The notes under the pieces: model-generated
What the model saw: only the letters and a program-made list of their open reading frames with translations
Told to the model about the DNA's origin: nothing
Database searches by the model: none
Made by a program: the position numbers and the translations under genes
DNA from: Trametes villosa
Taxonomy: Eukaryota; Basidiomycota; Agaricomycetes; Polyporales; Polyporaceae
Direction of reading: 5' to 3'
DNA length: 64,000 nucleotides
NCBI GenBank assembly: GCA_002964805.2
Contig: PUDQ02000003.1
Coordinates: forward strand, 2,418,001-2,482,000
Part shown: positions 23,799-35,863 of the stretch, one piece after another
Layout: every line of letters starts with the position of its first letter
Numbering within the stretch: the stretch's first letter is position 1

Positions 23799-25208
23799 AT
23801 GTTCTCCCGGCACGCTACGCCCACACGTTCCCTGCTGCAGCGCGCCCGACGACTTCCGGCTGGTCCGCGCGCGTACACGACCGCGGCACGGGAACGGGTC
23901 CGCATCGTTGAGGTCGGGCCTCGAGATGGCCTGCAGAATGAGAGTGCGGTGATACCGCCGGAGGTCAAGGCTGAGCTCGTGAACCGGCTCACGCGGGCGG
24001 GGATGGACATCATCGAGTCGGGCAGCTTCGTGAGTCCGAAGTGGGTCCCTCAGGTGAGTTCTTGGATCTGGGCAGGCGGTCTCTGGAGCGCATTGCGGCC
24101 GGGAGAGCTGGGTGACGGTCGACTGGGAGCAGCCGTAGGTCCAGACCGTATACCTTGGCTCAGCAACTTGTTCCCTACGAAACCGGCATACGTCTTCTGA
24201 ATCTATCCAGGGTCGGTATGCCGCATGCGTTGACTAGCGAGCTTACACCGTTATAGATGGCCGGTACGGCCGAGGTTCTCAAGCTCATGGAACGGCAAAA
24301 AGATCTACACTACCCCGTCCTTGTGCCGAATATGAAAGGCTTGGAGTTGCTGCTGGATCTGCTCTCACAGCAGAACAAGTCAGAAGTACCATACACGGAC
24401 GAAATCGCCGTGTTTACCGCGGCCACGGACGCGTTCTCGAAGGCGAACACGAACTGCACGGTCGCCGAGGGCTTGGAGCGTCTCTCCGCGGTAGCGAAGC
24501 GCGCTACGCAGGAAGGCCTGCGTGTCCGAGGGTATGTGTCCACGCCGTAGGTTCGTACGAGTGAAACGTTTACTGAGTATGGGCGAAGGTATGTGAGCGT
24601 TGTTATCGACTGCCCGTACTCCGGCCAGGTCGACCCCGCTGCCGTCAAGAGCGTATCACAAGCTCTGCTCGACATGGGTTGTTACGAAGTCAGCCTAGGC
24701 GACACCGTCGGTACAGGAAACCCTACTACTGTGGATACGCTACTTCGTACCGTCATCGAAGGCAGTGGAGGGATCCCAGCCGCGAAGCTTGCTGTGCGTC
24801 CCATCTCTGCGACTGCGTTTACGCACAAGTTTGCTCAAACGAATTGTACAGGGCCATTTCCACGACACGTACGGGATGGCTGTCGCGAACATCTTCGCCG
24901 CGCTGAACCACGGCGTCCGCACTTTCGACTCCGCCGTCGGCGGGCTCGGAGGGTGCCCCTACTCCCCGGGCGCTACCGGCAACGTCGCGACAGAAGACGT
25001 CCTATATGCGCTACGCGGGAGCCAGTATGAGGCTCCAGGCGATCTGGAGGCCATCGCAGAGGTCGGCACGTGGATCTCGCAGACGCTCAAGCGCACGAAT
25101 GCCAGTCGGGTTGGGCGTGCTCTTGAGGCGCGGCGGGCGCGGGATAATCTCGAGAGGGAGCGCGAGCATGACAGAGGCTTGGCGGAGAACATCTGGTCGA
25201 AGCTATGA
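23799..25208 (+). CDS. HMGCL: hydroxymethylglutaryl-CoA lyase
   Basis: Four exons, 23799-24053, 24257-24531, 24589-24793 and 24852-25208, give 363 aa. The N-terminus is rich in Arg, Ser and Thr without acids ([20 protein letters not shown]), a likely mitochondrial presequence. The TIM-barrel lyase motifs are complete: [12 protein letters not shown] with the catalytic Arg42 and metal ligand Asp43, [16 protein letters not shown] with metal-binding His residues near 247-249, and [15 protein letters not shown] with the active-site Cys near 280. It cleaves HMG-CoA to acetoacetate and acetyl-CoA, the last step of leucine breakdown. Intron 1 (203 nt) is longer than usual. The C-terminal 35 residues are charged and extend past most homologues. 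Confidence 0.95.
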
Positions 25209-25727
25209 TCACTGTGTGCGGCGCGAGAGCTCCAATCGCTAGGGGGTGGGATGTACGACTAGCAGTGAGTGTCCAAGTCGCGCCGCATCCCCTGGCCACT
25301 GATAATTTAGCCTTGCAGCGTGTAAAGTACTGCTATTGTGCGGTCATTTCCGCAGCATATCATCATAGTACGCCTCGACATTTCATCCAGGAGTGGCTTC
25401 GCAAACCTGCAGCTCTCCCCGGGTGAACTATGGCGTGCAGCGAGCTCATCCCGCGCTCCGCGCCCGAGATACCTGTCGATACCGGTACGCATGATCTCCG
25501 CTTGGACTGGGTGCGCTATCCAACAAGAGCGTGCTACGGGAGTCACGAAGCCACATCAGAGCTTAGTCAAGGCTAGGTCAAAGCTCGTCCAAGCTCCGAC
25601 GCGTTATAGCCACAGAGGTCGGCCATTGTCCGCGACCCACATAAAAACCGGCCACACGCTTTGGCTAACCTTTGCCCCCGCTATTCGCTTCCCCCATCTC
25701 GCCCCTTGGACACCCCAGGCCCTCAGG
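25209..25727. other. intergenic region before FPELE-family gene A
   Basis: This 519-bp gap follows the HMG-CoA lyase stop. An in-frame upstream extension of gene A reaches 25338, but it is Arg/Ser-rich with no family resemblance. No clear TATA box is seen; acataaaaacc at about 25640 is the closest match. Confidence 0.35.
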
Positions 25728-26688
25728 ATGAACCCCGCTCCCTCCAATGCCCATCCCCTCAATGGTTATTATGACCGTATTTACGCTGCTCCGCCCATCG
25801 CAGTGGCCCGCGCAGGTACAGTCCGCTTTGCTCAGCCCCACCGGCCTTATAAACTCAGCTGTGTATCTACAGCGCCAGTCCCGGACGGATACAAACCTAA
25901 TGGCGTCCCTATCTATGCCCCGCGCCCCACTAGTCACAAGAAACCAGAGCTCTTGAACCCGCGCAATGCGCCGCAGCTCCCCAGTGTCGGCATACCCAGC
26001 CGCCCGCCCGAGCGCGCAAAGGACCTCGTCTGCGAGCGCAGGAGCGACGGCCGGCCGGTGGCCTTTACGGGCGAGACATACCACGTTCCGCTCCCTGCCG
26101 ACGTCGACCCGAAGTGGTGGCTGCCCATCAGCGAGGGGAAGATGGGGGGCATCCCTCTATCACGCGTCGGGAAGAGTTGGACGCCCGAGATGTTGGATAT
26201 GGCACGGAGCCTGATTGAGAGGTCTGTGCGCGATGCGAGCGTTGCTGTTCCTGCAGCGGGCTTGTACGTTTCCGCAGGATGGGTAAGAATGAGGTTGTCT
26301 CGGCTGTGCGCTGGCGGTGCTAACCCGTATGCGCAGCTGCCCAATCAGCCTCAGGTCCGTCCGTCCCGAACCTCTGCCACGAGGGCGGGTGTGCGCACGA
26401 ACGCCGACCTCTTGGTCGAGCTGCTGCTGAAGCAAAGGGATTGGTACGATTACCTTGTGAGTCTAGCCCCAAGCCTGTGCCAGTGGTGAGGCCGTACTAA
26501 TCGTCTCGCCGTGATAGTATGTGACGCCGACCCCATTGCGTGCGGGCATCGACAACGACGTTTGGAGAGCGTGGGCGAACAACCCGCGCGACGATTGTGT
26601 CCATGTCATCGCAATTCGGCGCACGCTCCCCGACCGCGACGGGAGGATGCACTACCTCCCTCAGCTGGTGCTCTGCCCCAAGGCGTAG
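25728..26688 (+). CDS. FPELE-family protein A (subgroup I, unknown function)
   Basis: Three exons, 25728-26282, 26337-26456 and 26518-26688, give 281 aa. The N-terminal 115 residues are Pro-rich and disordered. The core starts with YHVPLPADVDPKWW near residue 118. Exon 2 starts LPNQP and carries LLVELLLKQRDWYDYL. Exon 3 (171 nt) has IDNDVWRAWANN, then VHVIAIRRTLPDRDG and the end motif MHYLPQLVL. Introns are phase 0 at the same places as in the sister genes. With genes B and D it forms a subgroup sharing LPNQ, [DN]xVWxxWA and RRTLPD. No signal peptide or membrane segment. Function unknown. Confidence 0.8.
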
Positions 26689-27922
26689 ACAGGCCCGAGG
26701 CTGCAAGAGACTCTCTCCTACCTATACACGCACGTCTTTTACATTATTACTTAGCTATTCATGTCGACCTCTTTCCTTGCACTGTGTCCCTCGTGTTTGA
26801 ATACTATAGCTACTACTCTCGCTCGAATGAGGATTCTGGGTGTGTTGGCAGTTATGTATCTATCCAGCAGCGCCACCAGCCAAATATATGGTCCTGAATT
26901 CTACCGTTGCGGCATCTCACGCGAATGGAAGATGACGTTGCGAGCGTAACTTAGTGCTGCCCTGCAGCGCTGCCTAAATAGGCCAAACACTACACAGCCA
27001 CATGCGGAGGAGAATGAACAAGGAGGATTCAGTCTTGTCGTGACCTGCCGCGACCGCACTCAAAGACTCACTCCGGCCAGTCACAAGGTTCGAAAGGATG
27101 TGAATGCTGAAGGACGTGTTCCATGAGGTGCTGACCAGGACTAGGAACTTAACATGCCGCTCTCACACTGCCATTTTCAAGCCTTCGAGTTCAACGTTCA
27201 ACTCGCATGCGACTCGCGTGACTATGCCCTAGTTCTGCCGGTGATGGAGGCCGCAGGCTAATAAGGTGCTCTTCCTTATACTACTATGCTGCAGCTCACG
27301 AACGCTCTTCCTCAGAACTTTCGAGAGCTCGCCTCCTCAGATCACTCTACCAACTTGCTTGCGGAGAAGAGATGCGGCAATCCCGGAGACTGTCTCGGTC
27401 TTCGCGCACGGGCCGCTTGTCGACGTACTCTCGCAGGGGCCGCAAGCCTTTCAAGCTGTGCCGTACTCCAAGGTGCTCTGTACCGACCCCGCCGCTGCAG
27501 CTGCCAGCGGAGGTCTAGCATGCCGTCGCAACGGCCTACGCATATCCAGAATCGGACACGCTGGGACTAAGCTCTCCAGGTTCGCCCCCCCCCCCTCCCC
27601 CCTCCCGCTGCTTGGTCGCCGCACAAGCTTGGTGTGCCGCAGGCGCTGCTGGTGCCTGAGCGCACAGTGCCTCCCGGTCCCACCGCACGATGCGCAGGAA
27701 CCTGGTCGTCCGAGGTCGGACTTGGGTCAATCCGCCATGTCAAGCACCTCCAGAGTTGGACGCGCCGTCGTCCCTGAAACAAACCCATTTGCGCGTATAA
27801 AGGGCCAAGGTGCGGAGGAATAGCCCTCAGAGTTCTCAGCAGCTCTCCGACCTCCAGTAGCTCCCCCCTCGCGCCTCCCCCACTCGCCTCCCCCCTCTCA
27901 TCTTTGCGCTCGGCTCTTGACA
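26689..27922. other. intergenic region between FPELE genes A and B
   Basis: This 1.2-kb gap lies between two same-strand family members. An ORF at 27266-27823 has no family motif and overlaps a poly-C tract (27586-27602), so I do not call it. The stretch holds the promoter of gene B. Confidence 0.35.
27796..27801 (+). promoter_or_regulatory. TATA box of FPELE-family gene B
   Basis: The sequence gcgcgtataaagggc is a full TATA consensus about 125 bp upstream of the ATG at 27923. Confidence 0.6.
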
Positions 27923-28998
27923 ATGGCTTCGACCGGCAACTATGCCCGCGAGGTCCAGTGGGCGCCACAGTACGTGCCTCCGGGTACGCAGCGCGCAATC
28001 GCAGCCAGTGCAGGCACTATGGTCTGCGCTCGTACTGCAGCTAACGCCGGTACTGCAGTCCACGCCAGTGCTGTAGTCAACGCCAATTATGTAGTCAACA
28101 CAGGTAAGACCTGCTCTATCCGACTCTATCGAACCCGCTAGCTAAGCCCCATTCCCTAGTAATTGCTCTTGAGCCAGCGCCGACGGGCCCAAAGCCATCC
28201 AAACTGAATCGCAAGGACGCTCCAGTCTTTCCCTTACCGCCCACCAGGGATCTGTACAGTGGACACGTCCTAGAAGAGCTAGTGCGAGACAAGGCGAAGG
28301 ATATCGTTGAACACTACCGCGTTAAACATGGGTTATCCTCCACGCCCCAGCACACAAGGGGGCGCTACCAGGTGCCGCTGCCCAACGACATCGACCCGGA
28401 CTGGGTACTACACTTGAGCAGCCCCATCGAGATGGATGCGGTTTGCTATTACCGCGAGAACGATTACAGGCTGCGGGGGATCGCGCTCCACCTTCTGTGC
28501 GCCCACCCGGACGCGAAGGTTCGCTTCCACAAGAATGGCCAGACGCTCCACGCGTTCGGTATGGCGACCAATGTGAGTTTCAGCCCCTCCCACCCCAAGT
28601 TGCGTCGGATGCTGACAGGCGCACAGCTTCCCAACCAGCCTGACTCTAGAGACGTGGATCTCGCGGAAAAGAAGCCCCAGCCCTTGAAGCCCGAGCTCAG
28701 CTTCACGAACTGGCATGTTCTCCTGAATGTCATGAAGCGGCAGGCGGATTGGTACACATACATCGTGAGTACGCCTCCCCCTGCGTCGTCTCGTCGCATA
28801 CCGCATCTGTGCTGACAAAATGCGAAGTATGAGAACCGCACCCCGCTGCGCGAATGCATCGACGACCCGGTGTGGAAGAAGTGGGCGCACTGCCCGACGG
28901 CGCGGGGAGTCTGGATCACGAGCGTCCGGCGCACCCTTCCTGACGAACGCGGTGTCGTGTACTTCTTCCCGGAGCTCGTGCTCGCTCCCCACACGTAG
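27923..28998 (+). CDS. FPELE-family protein B (subgroup I, unknown function)
   Basis: Four exons, 27923-28103, 28160-28572, 28627-28764 and 28828-28998, give 300 aa. The N-terminus (MASTGNYAREVQWAPQYVPP) resembles that of gene D. Exon 1 then holds Ala/Val/Asn repeats (TAANAGTAVHASAVVNANY). The core begins YQVPLPNDIDPDW near residue 130. Exon 3 starts LPNQP and carries FTNWHVLLNVMKRQADWY; exon 4 (171 nt) has CIDDPVWKKWAH, WITSVRRTLPDERG and YFFPELVLAPHT. The last intron ends in an unusual GAAG acceptor, kept because frame and family alignment demand it. Function unknown. Confidence 0.82.
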
Positions 28999-29586
28999 GA
29001 CCACCGCGGTTCTGTCGCAGGCGACTTCCCTCATGGATCAAATGCGTCGCCCTCCAACGTAGTGTGTTTTCTCTCTGTTATGCGTATGTCCATTCGGTCT
29101 CGGTGTGTCGCGTTTACTTGCCCCACGTCTCCTCATGAATGCATGCCGTCATGTCATGTCAATGTATAGTCCAGTATGAATCCCGCAATCTAGTTCTCGT
29201 CCCGAGCAGTCTGTGTATTAGGCGCGCGGATCGAGCTCACGTCCTCCCATACGTGCTAGGCATGCTAACACCCGGTCGGCTGCAATACTTGTCGACGACT
29301 GAAACATAAGTAGGGGAGGCTGCCAGAGGGCCCGGGTTCACAGACGCCGACAGCCGCATGACAAGTCTACATAGGGTTGGTCCTCCAAACCTCCAAGATC
29401 AGCCAAAGGGTGAGAGCGAAGCGGGTTAGCAATGAATTACTCTAGGCGACAAGAGTGCGGGGCGATATGTGTACATGCAACGAGCATCAGTAGACGGATG
29501 TGAGGTATTGAGCAGCGCGAGCACAGCAAGCCAACAAAACCGGAGAACGATGGTACCCAACCAACCCAGGCCTGACCACATCCCGC
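28999..29586. other. intergenic region between convergent genes
   Basis: The gap separates the 3' ends of FPELE gene B and alanine aminotransferase, so it should hold two terminators. AT-richer sequence lies at 29080-29200. No gene is supported. Confidence 0.4.
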
Positions 29587-31436
29587 CTACACCCCGCCGT
29601 ACTTCTTCAAGAACTTGAGGTGGAAGCTCTCGAGCGCACTCACGTACTCCTCCACGCCCGGGCACAGGCACGTCAGCCGGTAGTGGTGCTCGCCGTCCTT
29701 CTGGCCGAAGCCCGAGCCGGGCACGACGCAAATCCCCGTCTCCTCGAGCAGCTGCAGCGCGTACAGCGTGTCGGGCGTCTTCCCTTGGCGCTTCGCCTCC
29801 TCGACGGCCTTGTCCGGCAACTCCAGCTTCGGGTAGAGGTAGAGCGCGCCGGGGGAGTCCACGCACGACACGCCCGGGAGCGCGTTGAGACGCGCGGCCA
29901 TGAGCTGCGTACGTTGCCGGAGCGCGCCATGGATCGTATCCGTCTCGCGCTTCCACTGCTCGTACGAGGGGTCGTTCGGCCGTGGGGGGCGCACGAGGCA
30001 GTCGACGCCGATCTGGCCCGACAGCGGCGGGCACAGCGTCACGCTCGCCATCTTGTACAACTCCGCGCGCACATCGGGGGCGATATTCGTGCATTCGAAG
30101 TACCCGCCCCGCCGCCCGCACTCGCCCTTAACGCCCTTCGAGATCGAGTGGAACGAGAAAAGGGGAATAGGCGAGTCCAGCTCTCGTACGACCTGCTTGA
30201 ACGAGTGGAACGGGTGCGTGTCCGGCCGGTGCAGGTTCGCCTGGTAGACCTCGTCCGCGAGCAGCACGAGCGAGTGCTTCTCACAGAGTCGTACGAGCTC
30301 CTGCATCGTGTGTTTGTCGAGGATCGCGCCCGTCGGGTTGCCCGGGTTGATCACGACGAGCGCGCGCGGGAGAACGCCGTCCTTCTCCGCCTTCGCAAGC
30401 GCCGCCTCGATCTCGTGCAGAGATGTTGACCAGCCATCGGGCTCGGAGAGGTGATACGGGAGGGCGACGCCGGAGAATTGGGCAAGAGTAGCGGTGTATA
30501 GAGGGTATTGGGGAATGGGGATGAGGATGCCGGTGACCTTGGGTGTAATCAGGGTGTTCAGGATGAGCGACACGCCGGCGGAGGCTCCCGTTGTCAAGAA
30601 GATATCCTCGGGGTCGCTCGGGTAACCGTCGCGCTCTGCAGGAATGTCAGTAAACGTGCGCATGCTTCTCACTAGCGTCGGAGAAATGTAGGGAGACCCG
30701 CGCGGAGACCCGGGGCGCTCCTCCGCAAAGCACACAGACAGACCAGGCAACTGTCAGCTGTCGCACTGCGGACACTGTGCACGTAGTCCAGGCATATACG
30801 ACGTGGGTATAAGTATGGTCTGGACGCGAGAGTAGAGTGGTCCGGCCTCGAGGCAGGGAATCACGAGGATTCAATTCTGACAAATGTGGGGGCGGGGGCG
30901 TACCTTTGATGAACTGCGCGACGTGTTTCCGGATGAGCGGGACGCCTTTACTGTGAGAGTAGGCACCAATCGATCCGATCTCCTCCTGGAGCTGCTTTGC
31001 GCGATCGAGGACGTCTTGCGGCCACTTGCCCCTCACGATCTCGGCGAGCGGGGGGTACTCCATGAGCGCGGCGACCTACCGCATATATGAGCACCGCACT
31101 ACCTCCGCATACAGGTAGCACACGTACCTGACGAGTGAACGTGAGGAAAGGCTGGTCAAGGCCCTTCTGCTGGGGGTTGCCGATGTTGGACGAGATGACC
31201 TTCTTGAAAGGCAGGTCGTGCTTCTCGGTCTGCAGCTTGTCGCGCAGCTCCTCGGCCTTGATGGCGAGCTCGCCGCGGACGGCGTACTGCACCTTCAGGA
31301 TGGCAGGGTTGAGGTCGGCGACGGTGAGCGGGCGCATGGTTGAGCGGTAGGAGTGGGAGTAGCGGAAAGAGGAGGATGGCAGCCTGGTGAGGCGCATGAC
31401 CTGCTTTTGTACTCGGCGAGACGCAGGGCTGATCAT
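29587..31436 (-). CDS. ALT1: alanine aminotransferase
   Basis: Three exons, 31436-31128, 31075-30904 and 30635-29587, give 509 aa. The fold-type I aminotransferase features are clear: YSHSKGVP, LTTGASAGVS, INPGNPTGAI, LLADEVYQANL and the PLP-lysine segment FHSISKGVKGECGRRGG. The GECGRRGGY element is typical of alanine aminotransferase, which interconverts alanine plus 2-oxoglutarate with pyruvate plus glutamate. An Arg/Ser-rich leader (MISPASRRVQKQVMRLTRLP) suggests mitochondrial import; an internal ATG (MRPLTV) could give a cytosolic form. Intron 2 is 268 nt, longer than usual here. Length fits the family (about 480-510 aa). Confidence 0.95.
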
Positions 31437-31871
31437 GGCGCAGCTCCGGGCCGTATGATCGTCGAGATGGTCGTCGCAGGTAGCGCGCGATTAGGCTGAT
31501 CGCCGGCGAGAGCAGCGGGGGCGTCGCGCGTTTTGGGGCGTCGTCGTCGTCGTCGGCGACGAGCTCGAAGTCGGGGAAATGACTCCCGCCGCACGGATCG
31601 GGCCGTAGATCTGGGTAATGGGCGCCTGTTTACCCCAGAGTGTCCGGGGACCAGGTGCTGCCGACGGGACCCCGACGGTGATGCGAAAGCACCCGGACCC
31701 GAGCCTCGAGGCCCGAGGCCCGAGAGGTCGCCGCAGAACAGTGGCAGAACCTGCATGAGAAGAGGAACAAATATTATGCAGCTTTCATATGGTTTGTGCA
31801 TGAGGATAGTATACATGGATACATAAGGCATAACGATAGCAAGCGACTGAATGTCCGGAAATGAAATGATC
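31437..31871. other. intergenic region with CGT trinucleotide run
   Basis: The gap lies upstream of alanine aminotransferase. It holds a (cgt) run at about 31538-31560 that makes spurious Arg-rich ORFs on both strands. No gene is supported. Confidence 0.4.
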
Positions 31872-32744
31872 TCAGCACGTCACACGCATCTCGAGCTCGG
31901 GAAACCAGCGAATGCTGCCGTCCGGCGCTTTCGACTGGTATCTCCGGATCGCGACGATGTAGACGGAGTCCCAGCCGACGCGGGCACCTTTCGCCCACCA
32001 GGCGGCACTCCCGAGGAGCGGTTCAAGGTCTACTTCGTCAAAGAGCTGGAGGAGCAAGGGTCAGCGCGCTGAGTGTGGGACGCGATGGCGAAAGAGAGAC
32101 GCACCGACATATCACACCAGTGCTTGAACTGCTTCTCGACCATGAGCGCAAGTATGCGCCCATGCGTAATATTCCGACCGAGAGCGTGCTTGTGAACAGC
32201 GCGTCGGTCGGCATGTGCGCCTCCCGCTTCACTCGGGAACTGCGCGCAACTCGTTAGCAAACAGGCACATCAGGAAGGAGGAATACGAGGCACGTACATA
32301 TGCGCGCTCGATCCAGACGTACGGGCCGTAGCACAGATGGTCCATGGAAGCCCGGGCACCCTCCACGCCCATGAGGATGGTGGTCAGGAGCCGGAGTTGG
32401 TCGACGTCTTCACCCACGGTACAGCATTTCGACAGCTGCAGCCCGGGCTTACCGTTCACGCGCACCTCATGCCTGAAGGTAGGGTCGTTCCCAGCAGGTA
32501 GCGGAAGTCGGAACCGCGTCGCCGCAATAATCGGAGGAGGATATGGGGCATTCGCCCGCTTTGTTGGTCGCTGAAGCGCGGAGTTCGACGACGACGCGAC
32601 GGGGCGGCGGACGTGGCTTGTAGACGGTGGTTCCGCGTCCTGTGCGATTGTATACAGGACAAAGTGGCTGTCCGGGGGGATCTTCACGTCTTCGTCTTCG
32701 TGCTTGATGATCGTCGCGCGGTCCCAGATCGTAACGGTGGACAT
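31872..32744 (-). CDS. FPELE-family protein C (subgroup II, unknown function)
   Basis: Three exons, 32744-32298, 32239-32105 and 32045-31872, give 251 aa. The core starts FRLPLPAGNDPTF near residue 78, followed by VNGKPGLQLSKC and ending exon 1 with YVWIERAY. Exon 2 starts FPSEAGG and contains ILALMVEKQFKHWCDM. Exon 3 (174 nt) has VYIVAIRRYQSKAPDG and ends IRWFPELEMRVTC. Both introns are phase 0. The N-terminal 70 residues are short and only mildly disordered (MSTVTIWDRATIIKHEDEDV), so this is one of the most compact members. Function unknown. Confidence 0.82.
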
Positions 32745-32859
32745 CGCGTAGAGCGTGCACAAAAACAATTGAGCAAGCGTGCAAAAACAAAGACGGAGCG
32801 AAGCGTTGAGCAGGATGGCACACAATACCACGACCCCTCGTACCTGGACCCATTGCCGA

Positions 32860-32866
32860 TTTTATA
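32860..32866 (-). promoter_or_regulatory. TATA box of FPELE-family gene C
   Basis: The minus strand reads GCAGTATAAAATCGG, a full TATAAAA about 118 bp upstream of the ATG at 32744. Confidence 0.6.
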
Positions 32867-33735
32867 CTGCCGACGTCCTGGTAAATGCGCTGCGCAGCCC
32901 GGGGCAGGATCAAAGCAGGCCACACACGGCGGTGGAAGCGTGCGTCGAGCAAGGTTGTGGCTTGCTACGATCTATGCGCGCAGCCGGTGGGGCGAGGTGA
33001 AGGCTTGGGGCGTCCCGCTTGGTGTGCGCTTTGACTTGGGACAATGGGCGTGGGCCTGGCGCGTTGGGCCGAGCGGAGTGGCTCGTGGCTTTGGCCATGG
33101 CCGCGTCCAAGTTGAGCCAACACCTAGCTCTGCGAAACCATCGGCGAGCTGACTCGTGCTGCTCTTGCACGCAAATCCCAGCGTGCGGGGCGCACTCGCT
33201 TCCGGTGTTGCGCGCATATAACGTAGCGTGCAGCGTACTGTGGGTGCACTCGTCAGTAGGGTCACGATAATATAGTGGATTGGAAGTGAACCGGCGTGAG
33301 CCCGCGATGGACGTATACATTACCGTTAATTATACGCAACAGTAATCTTCCTACTGGAGGGCATATAGGAAATAACAGTGGCGGCGGCTGCAGGAAGCAA
33401 GCGGAAATAAGCGCCAACGTACTACGTCTTATGCCCGATCCAGATCTGTGTGGCATGTGTCGGGAACCTCCACGTCCACGGCGCACGAATCCGAAACAAA
33501 CCATGCATACACGCTGCAATACACGTTACCGCGGCTCGTCTACATGCGCAAGTTATCAGATCGCTGCCCGTACATAGAAGACCTTCGGATTTCATATAAA
33601 TTCAGAAGCAGGCGCACGGCAAGAAGAAGCGCGGATCATTCGTACGTCTACTAGAAATAAACAACACGCGGCGCGAACCGATGCGTAAGAAAGGAGATCG
33701 TACATTGCTTGTGTTTGGTTCTTCGTGCATCGCAC
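32867..33735. other. intergenic region upstream of FPELE gene C
   Basis: This gap separates gene C from the 3' end of the copper-fist gene. Open frames here (e.g. 32910-33320) have no motif or splice-supported structure. AT-richer sequence at 33265-33420 may mark a promoter or terminator. Confidence 0.3.
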
Positions 33736-35863
33736 CTAACTGTACCGACGCGACCCGGTGCGCTGAGGCGGAAAGCCGGCACTGGAACTGGTAGGATCGA
33801 AGCCGCTATGACTGCCGCCAAACGGCGCGCGCGGCGGGGAGACTGAGACACCGCCACCGGAGGCGGAGGGACGCGTCGATAGGTTGCCCATGGAGGCACA
33901 GCAGGACTGGACGCTCGAGCTATGGCCGGGGCTCGTGGCTTGAAGCGGATCGACGTTGTCGCTGAAGGGCATAGGCGAGGAGGAAGATGAGGAAGGATTG
34001 GGGGACGACTTGGAGGACGAGAGCGACGAGGCCCGGCTGAGCGTCTCCCTCGGGACCGCGAGGAGCTGCGATGTCCACGAGCCATCCGGGAACTGTCCGC
34101 TGTCGGCCTGAGAGACGCCACCTATACTGGGAGGAGGGGCGAACTGCGACTGGTGTCCCGAGGAGGCGCTATCCGGGCGGTCTCCGTGGCTTCCGCCGCC
34201 GCAACAGGGCGCCCGCTCTCCGGAAGTCGCGAACGTGAGCGTACGCCCGGACGAGGAGTCGTGGTCGCAGCCGTCACACGAGCAACCCTGACAGCATCCG
34301 CAGCAGTCGGCGGGACACTGGCACATGCCGGCGGGGCACTGACAGCGGCCACCGCAGCACTCGGACTCCATAGGAGGAGGGAGGGGAGGCATGGCTGGGA
34401 CGGCATGTGGATCGTTCCAATTCCGGTACGTGTTCGCAGAAGAGCGGTCGTATTGCATGCCCGGCTGGGATGGGTCGAGAGGGGAGAAGGCGGGGTTGGA
34501 GCTACCCGAAGCGGCCGCGAACTCGGGCATGGAAGACATCTGACGGAGCCATTGGTCGACGTCTTGCGCCTGGGCGGGGTCGTACAGCGCCGAGGTGACC
34601 TCGGAGGAGAGCGCGGTGAGGGCGACGATGTTGCATTCCAGGCACGCCGTACAGCTATTTGGGCTGACGCAGGACGCAGCGGGGTCGGCATTGGGGCCAT
34701 TGTGCTCGAGACACCCGGGACAAGCGCAAGAGGACCCGCAGTTGCATAAGGGAGGCGGATCGGGCGAGGTCGGGAACATCCTGTAAGAGTCACTATCCTG
34801 CCATGCGCCAAACGACGACGGGCTATTCGCAGACATATTCGTTGCGGGGTCCTGGCCGTCGGATTGAGGATAGTGGACGGGGGGATAGGTCGCTGATGGT
34901 TGAAGTTGTTGTGGATACGGCACTTCCGAGCCATGGGCGTACTCATAGGCCCGACCGTAAGGGCTGTAGAAGGACTGTCCGTGACTGGGAGAGCGACCGC
35001 GAAGAGGCGCCACGGGAGGGGTTATATGCGCGGCGCGAGATGGAGAGATGGGGCGCTCGACAGGGGGTTTGGGAAGGACGGGTCGGTTATTACCACTGTG
35101 CGCGTGTATCACGAGCGCGGCAGGCTGTGAGATGACCTCGCCCGATGACGCCGACGTCGGTCGCACATCAGACCCTCGGCGCGCCGCGGGTCGGACGGCG
35201 CGCTTTGCACTGGTCCGAGGGGTCCAGCAGTTGCAGGAGGCATCGTCCTTGCATGCACAAGCACGGGCTACAAGGTTGCGACTGAGACTTCTGGTAATCT
35301 AGAGATGACCGCATATAGTCACGTACCACCTTGATCCGAGTCGGACCCTTCAGAAAGCGGCCTAGTTGCGACCGACGTTTCTAGCAGCCCTTCGGGCAGA
35401 CCGCTAGGAAACGCGGCGCGGGCCGGAACCATGGATCCACCTAAGAATCAAGAGAGCGAACGGGCCTTATCGGTCAGACAAAACTGAGGTCTTCTCGTTG
35501 CACGGTGGTTTAACACACCTTGCCCTGGGGGACCTGGCGCCGAGCCCAACGCCACTGGACCAGGGTCCTTGCTCTCACAAACGCACTTGACGTGGATTTG
35601 GCGCGTTTTACGAAGCTCGCGACAGTGTTCACATTGGGTGACGGGACGGCCTTTCTTTTTGATCTCAAACAAGGGCCGGTCTGTGTGCTTGCACGACGAG
35701 GAGCGGTGACCCTTGATGCAAGTCTCGCTTGACTGGAGTCAATGGGGGCAGGGGCGCATACGAGCTGTATCACCGTACCAAGCGTATTTCTTGTCGCCGA
35801 CTAGAACCTACGGGATGCGCATGGTTAGCTCGCCCTCCGCAGCCTGGGACTGATACTTACCAT
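33736..35863 (-). CDS. copper-fist transcription factor (Mac1/Ace1/Cuf1 type)
   Basis: Five exons, 35863-35861, 35807-35779, 35727-35519, 35440-35323 and about 35290-33736, give about 637 aa. Exon 1 codes only the initiator Met. The copper-fist domain follows: VLVGDKKYACETCIKGHRSS with its zinc/copper Cys and His residues, then EIKKKGRPVTQCEHCRELR, where KGRP contacts the DNA minor groove, and HVKCVC. Downstream are Cys-rich clusters (CNCGSSCACPGC, then CQCPAGMCQCPADCCGC) that resemble Cu(I)-binding regulatory repeats of Mac1-type factors. The remainder is Ser/Pro-rich. Such factors control copper uptake or detoxification genes in response to copper. The last intron (35322-35291) would be only 32 nt, or 40 nt with a second acceptor, so that junction is uncertain. 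Confidence 0.92.

Noticed and set aside
25338..25727. N-terminal extension of FPELE gene A by an upstream in-frame ATG
   Set aside because: The extra 130 residues are Arg/Ser-rich with no family likeness; the ATG at 25728 gives an N-terminus comparable to the other members.
27266..27823. 185-codon ORF on the plus strand
   Set aside because: It runs through a poly-C tract, has no motif and sits in the promoter region of FPELE gene B.
29620..30429. 269-codon plus-strand ORF opposite alanine aminotransferase
   Set aside because: Arg/Leu/Val-rich antisense shadow of a confident enzyme exon.
31533..31826. Arg-rich ORF near the alanine aminotransferase start
   Set aside because: Produced by a cgt trinucleotide run; no splice or family support.
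34122..34946. Long Arg/Pro/Thr-rich minus-strand frame within the copper-fist gene
   Set aside because: An alternate frame of the Ser/Pro/Cys-rich exon 5; it carries no copper-fist features.
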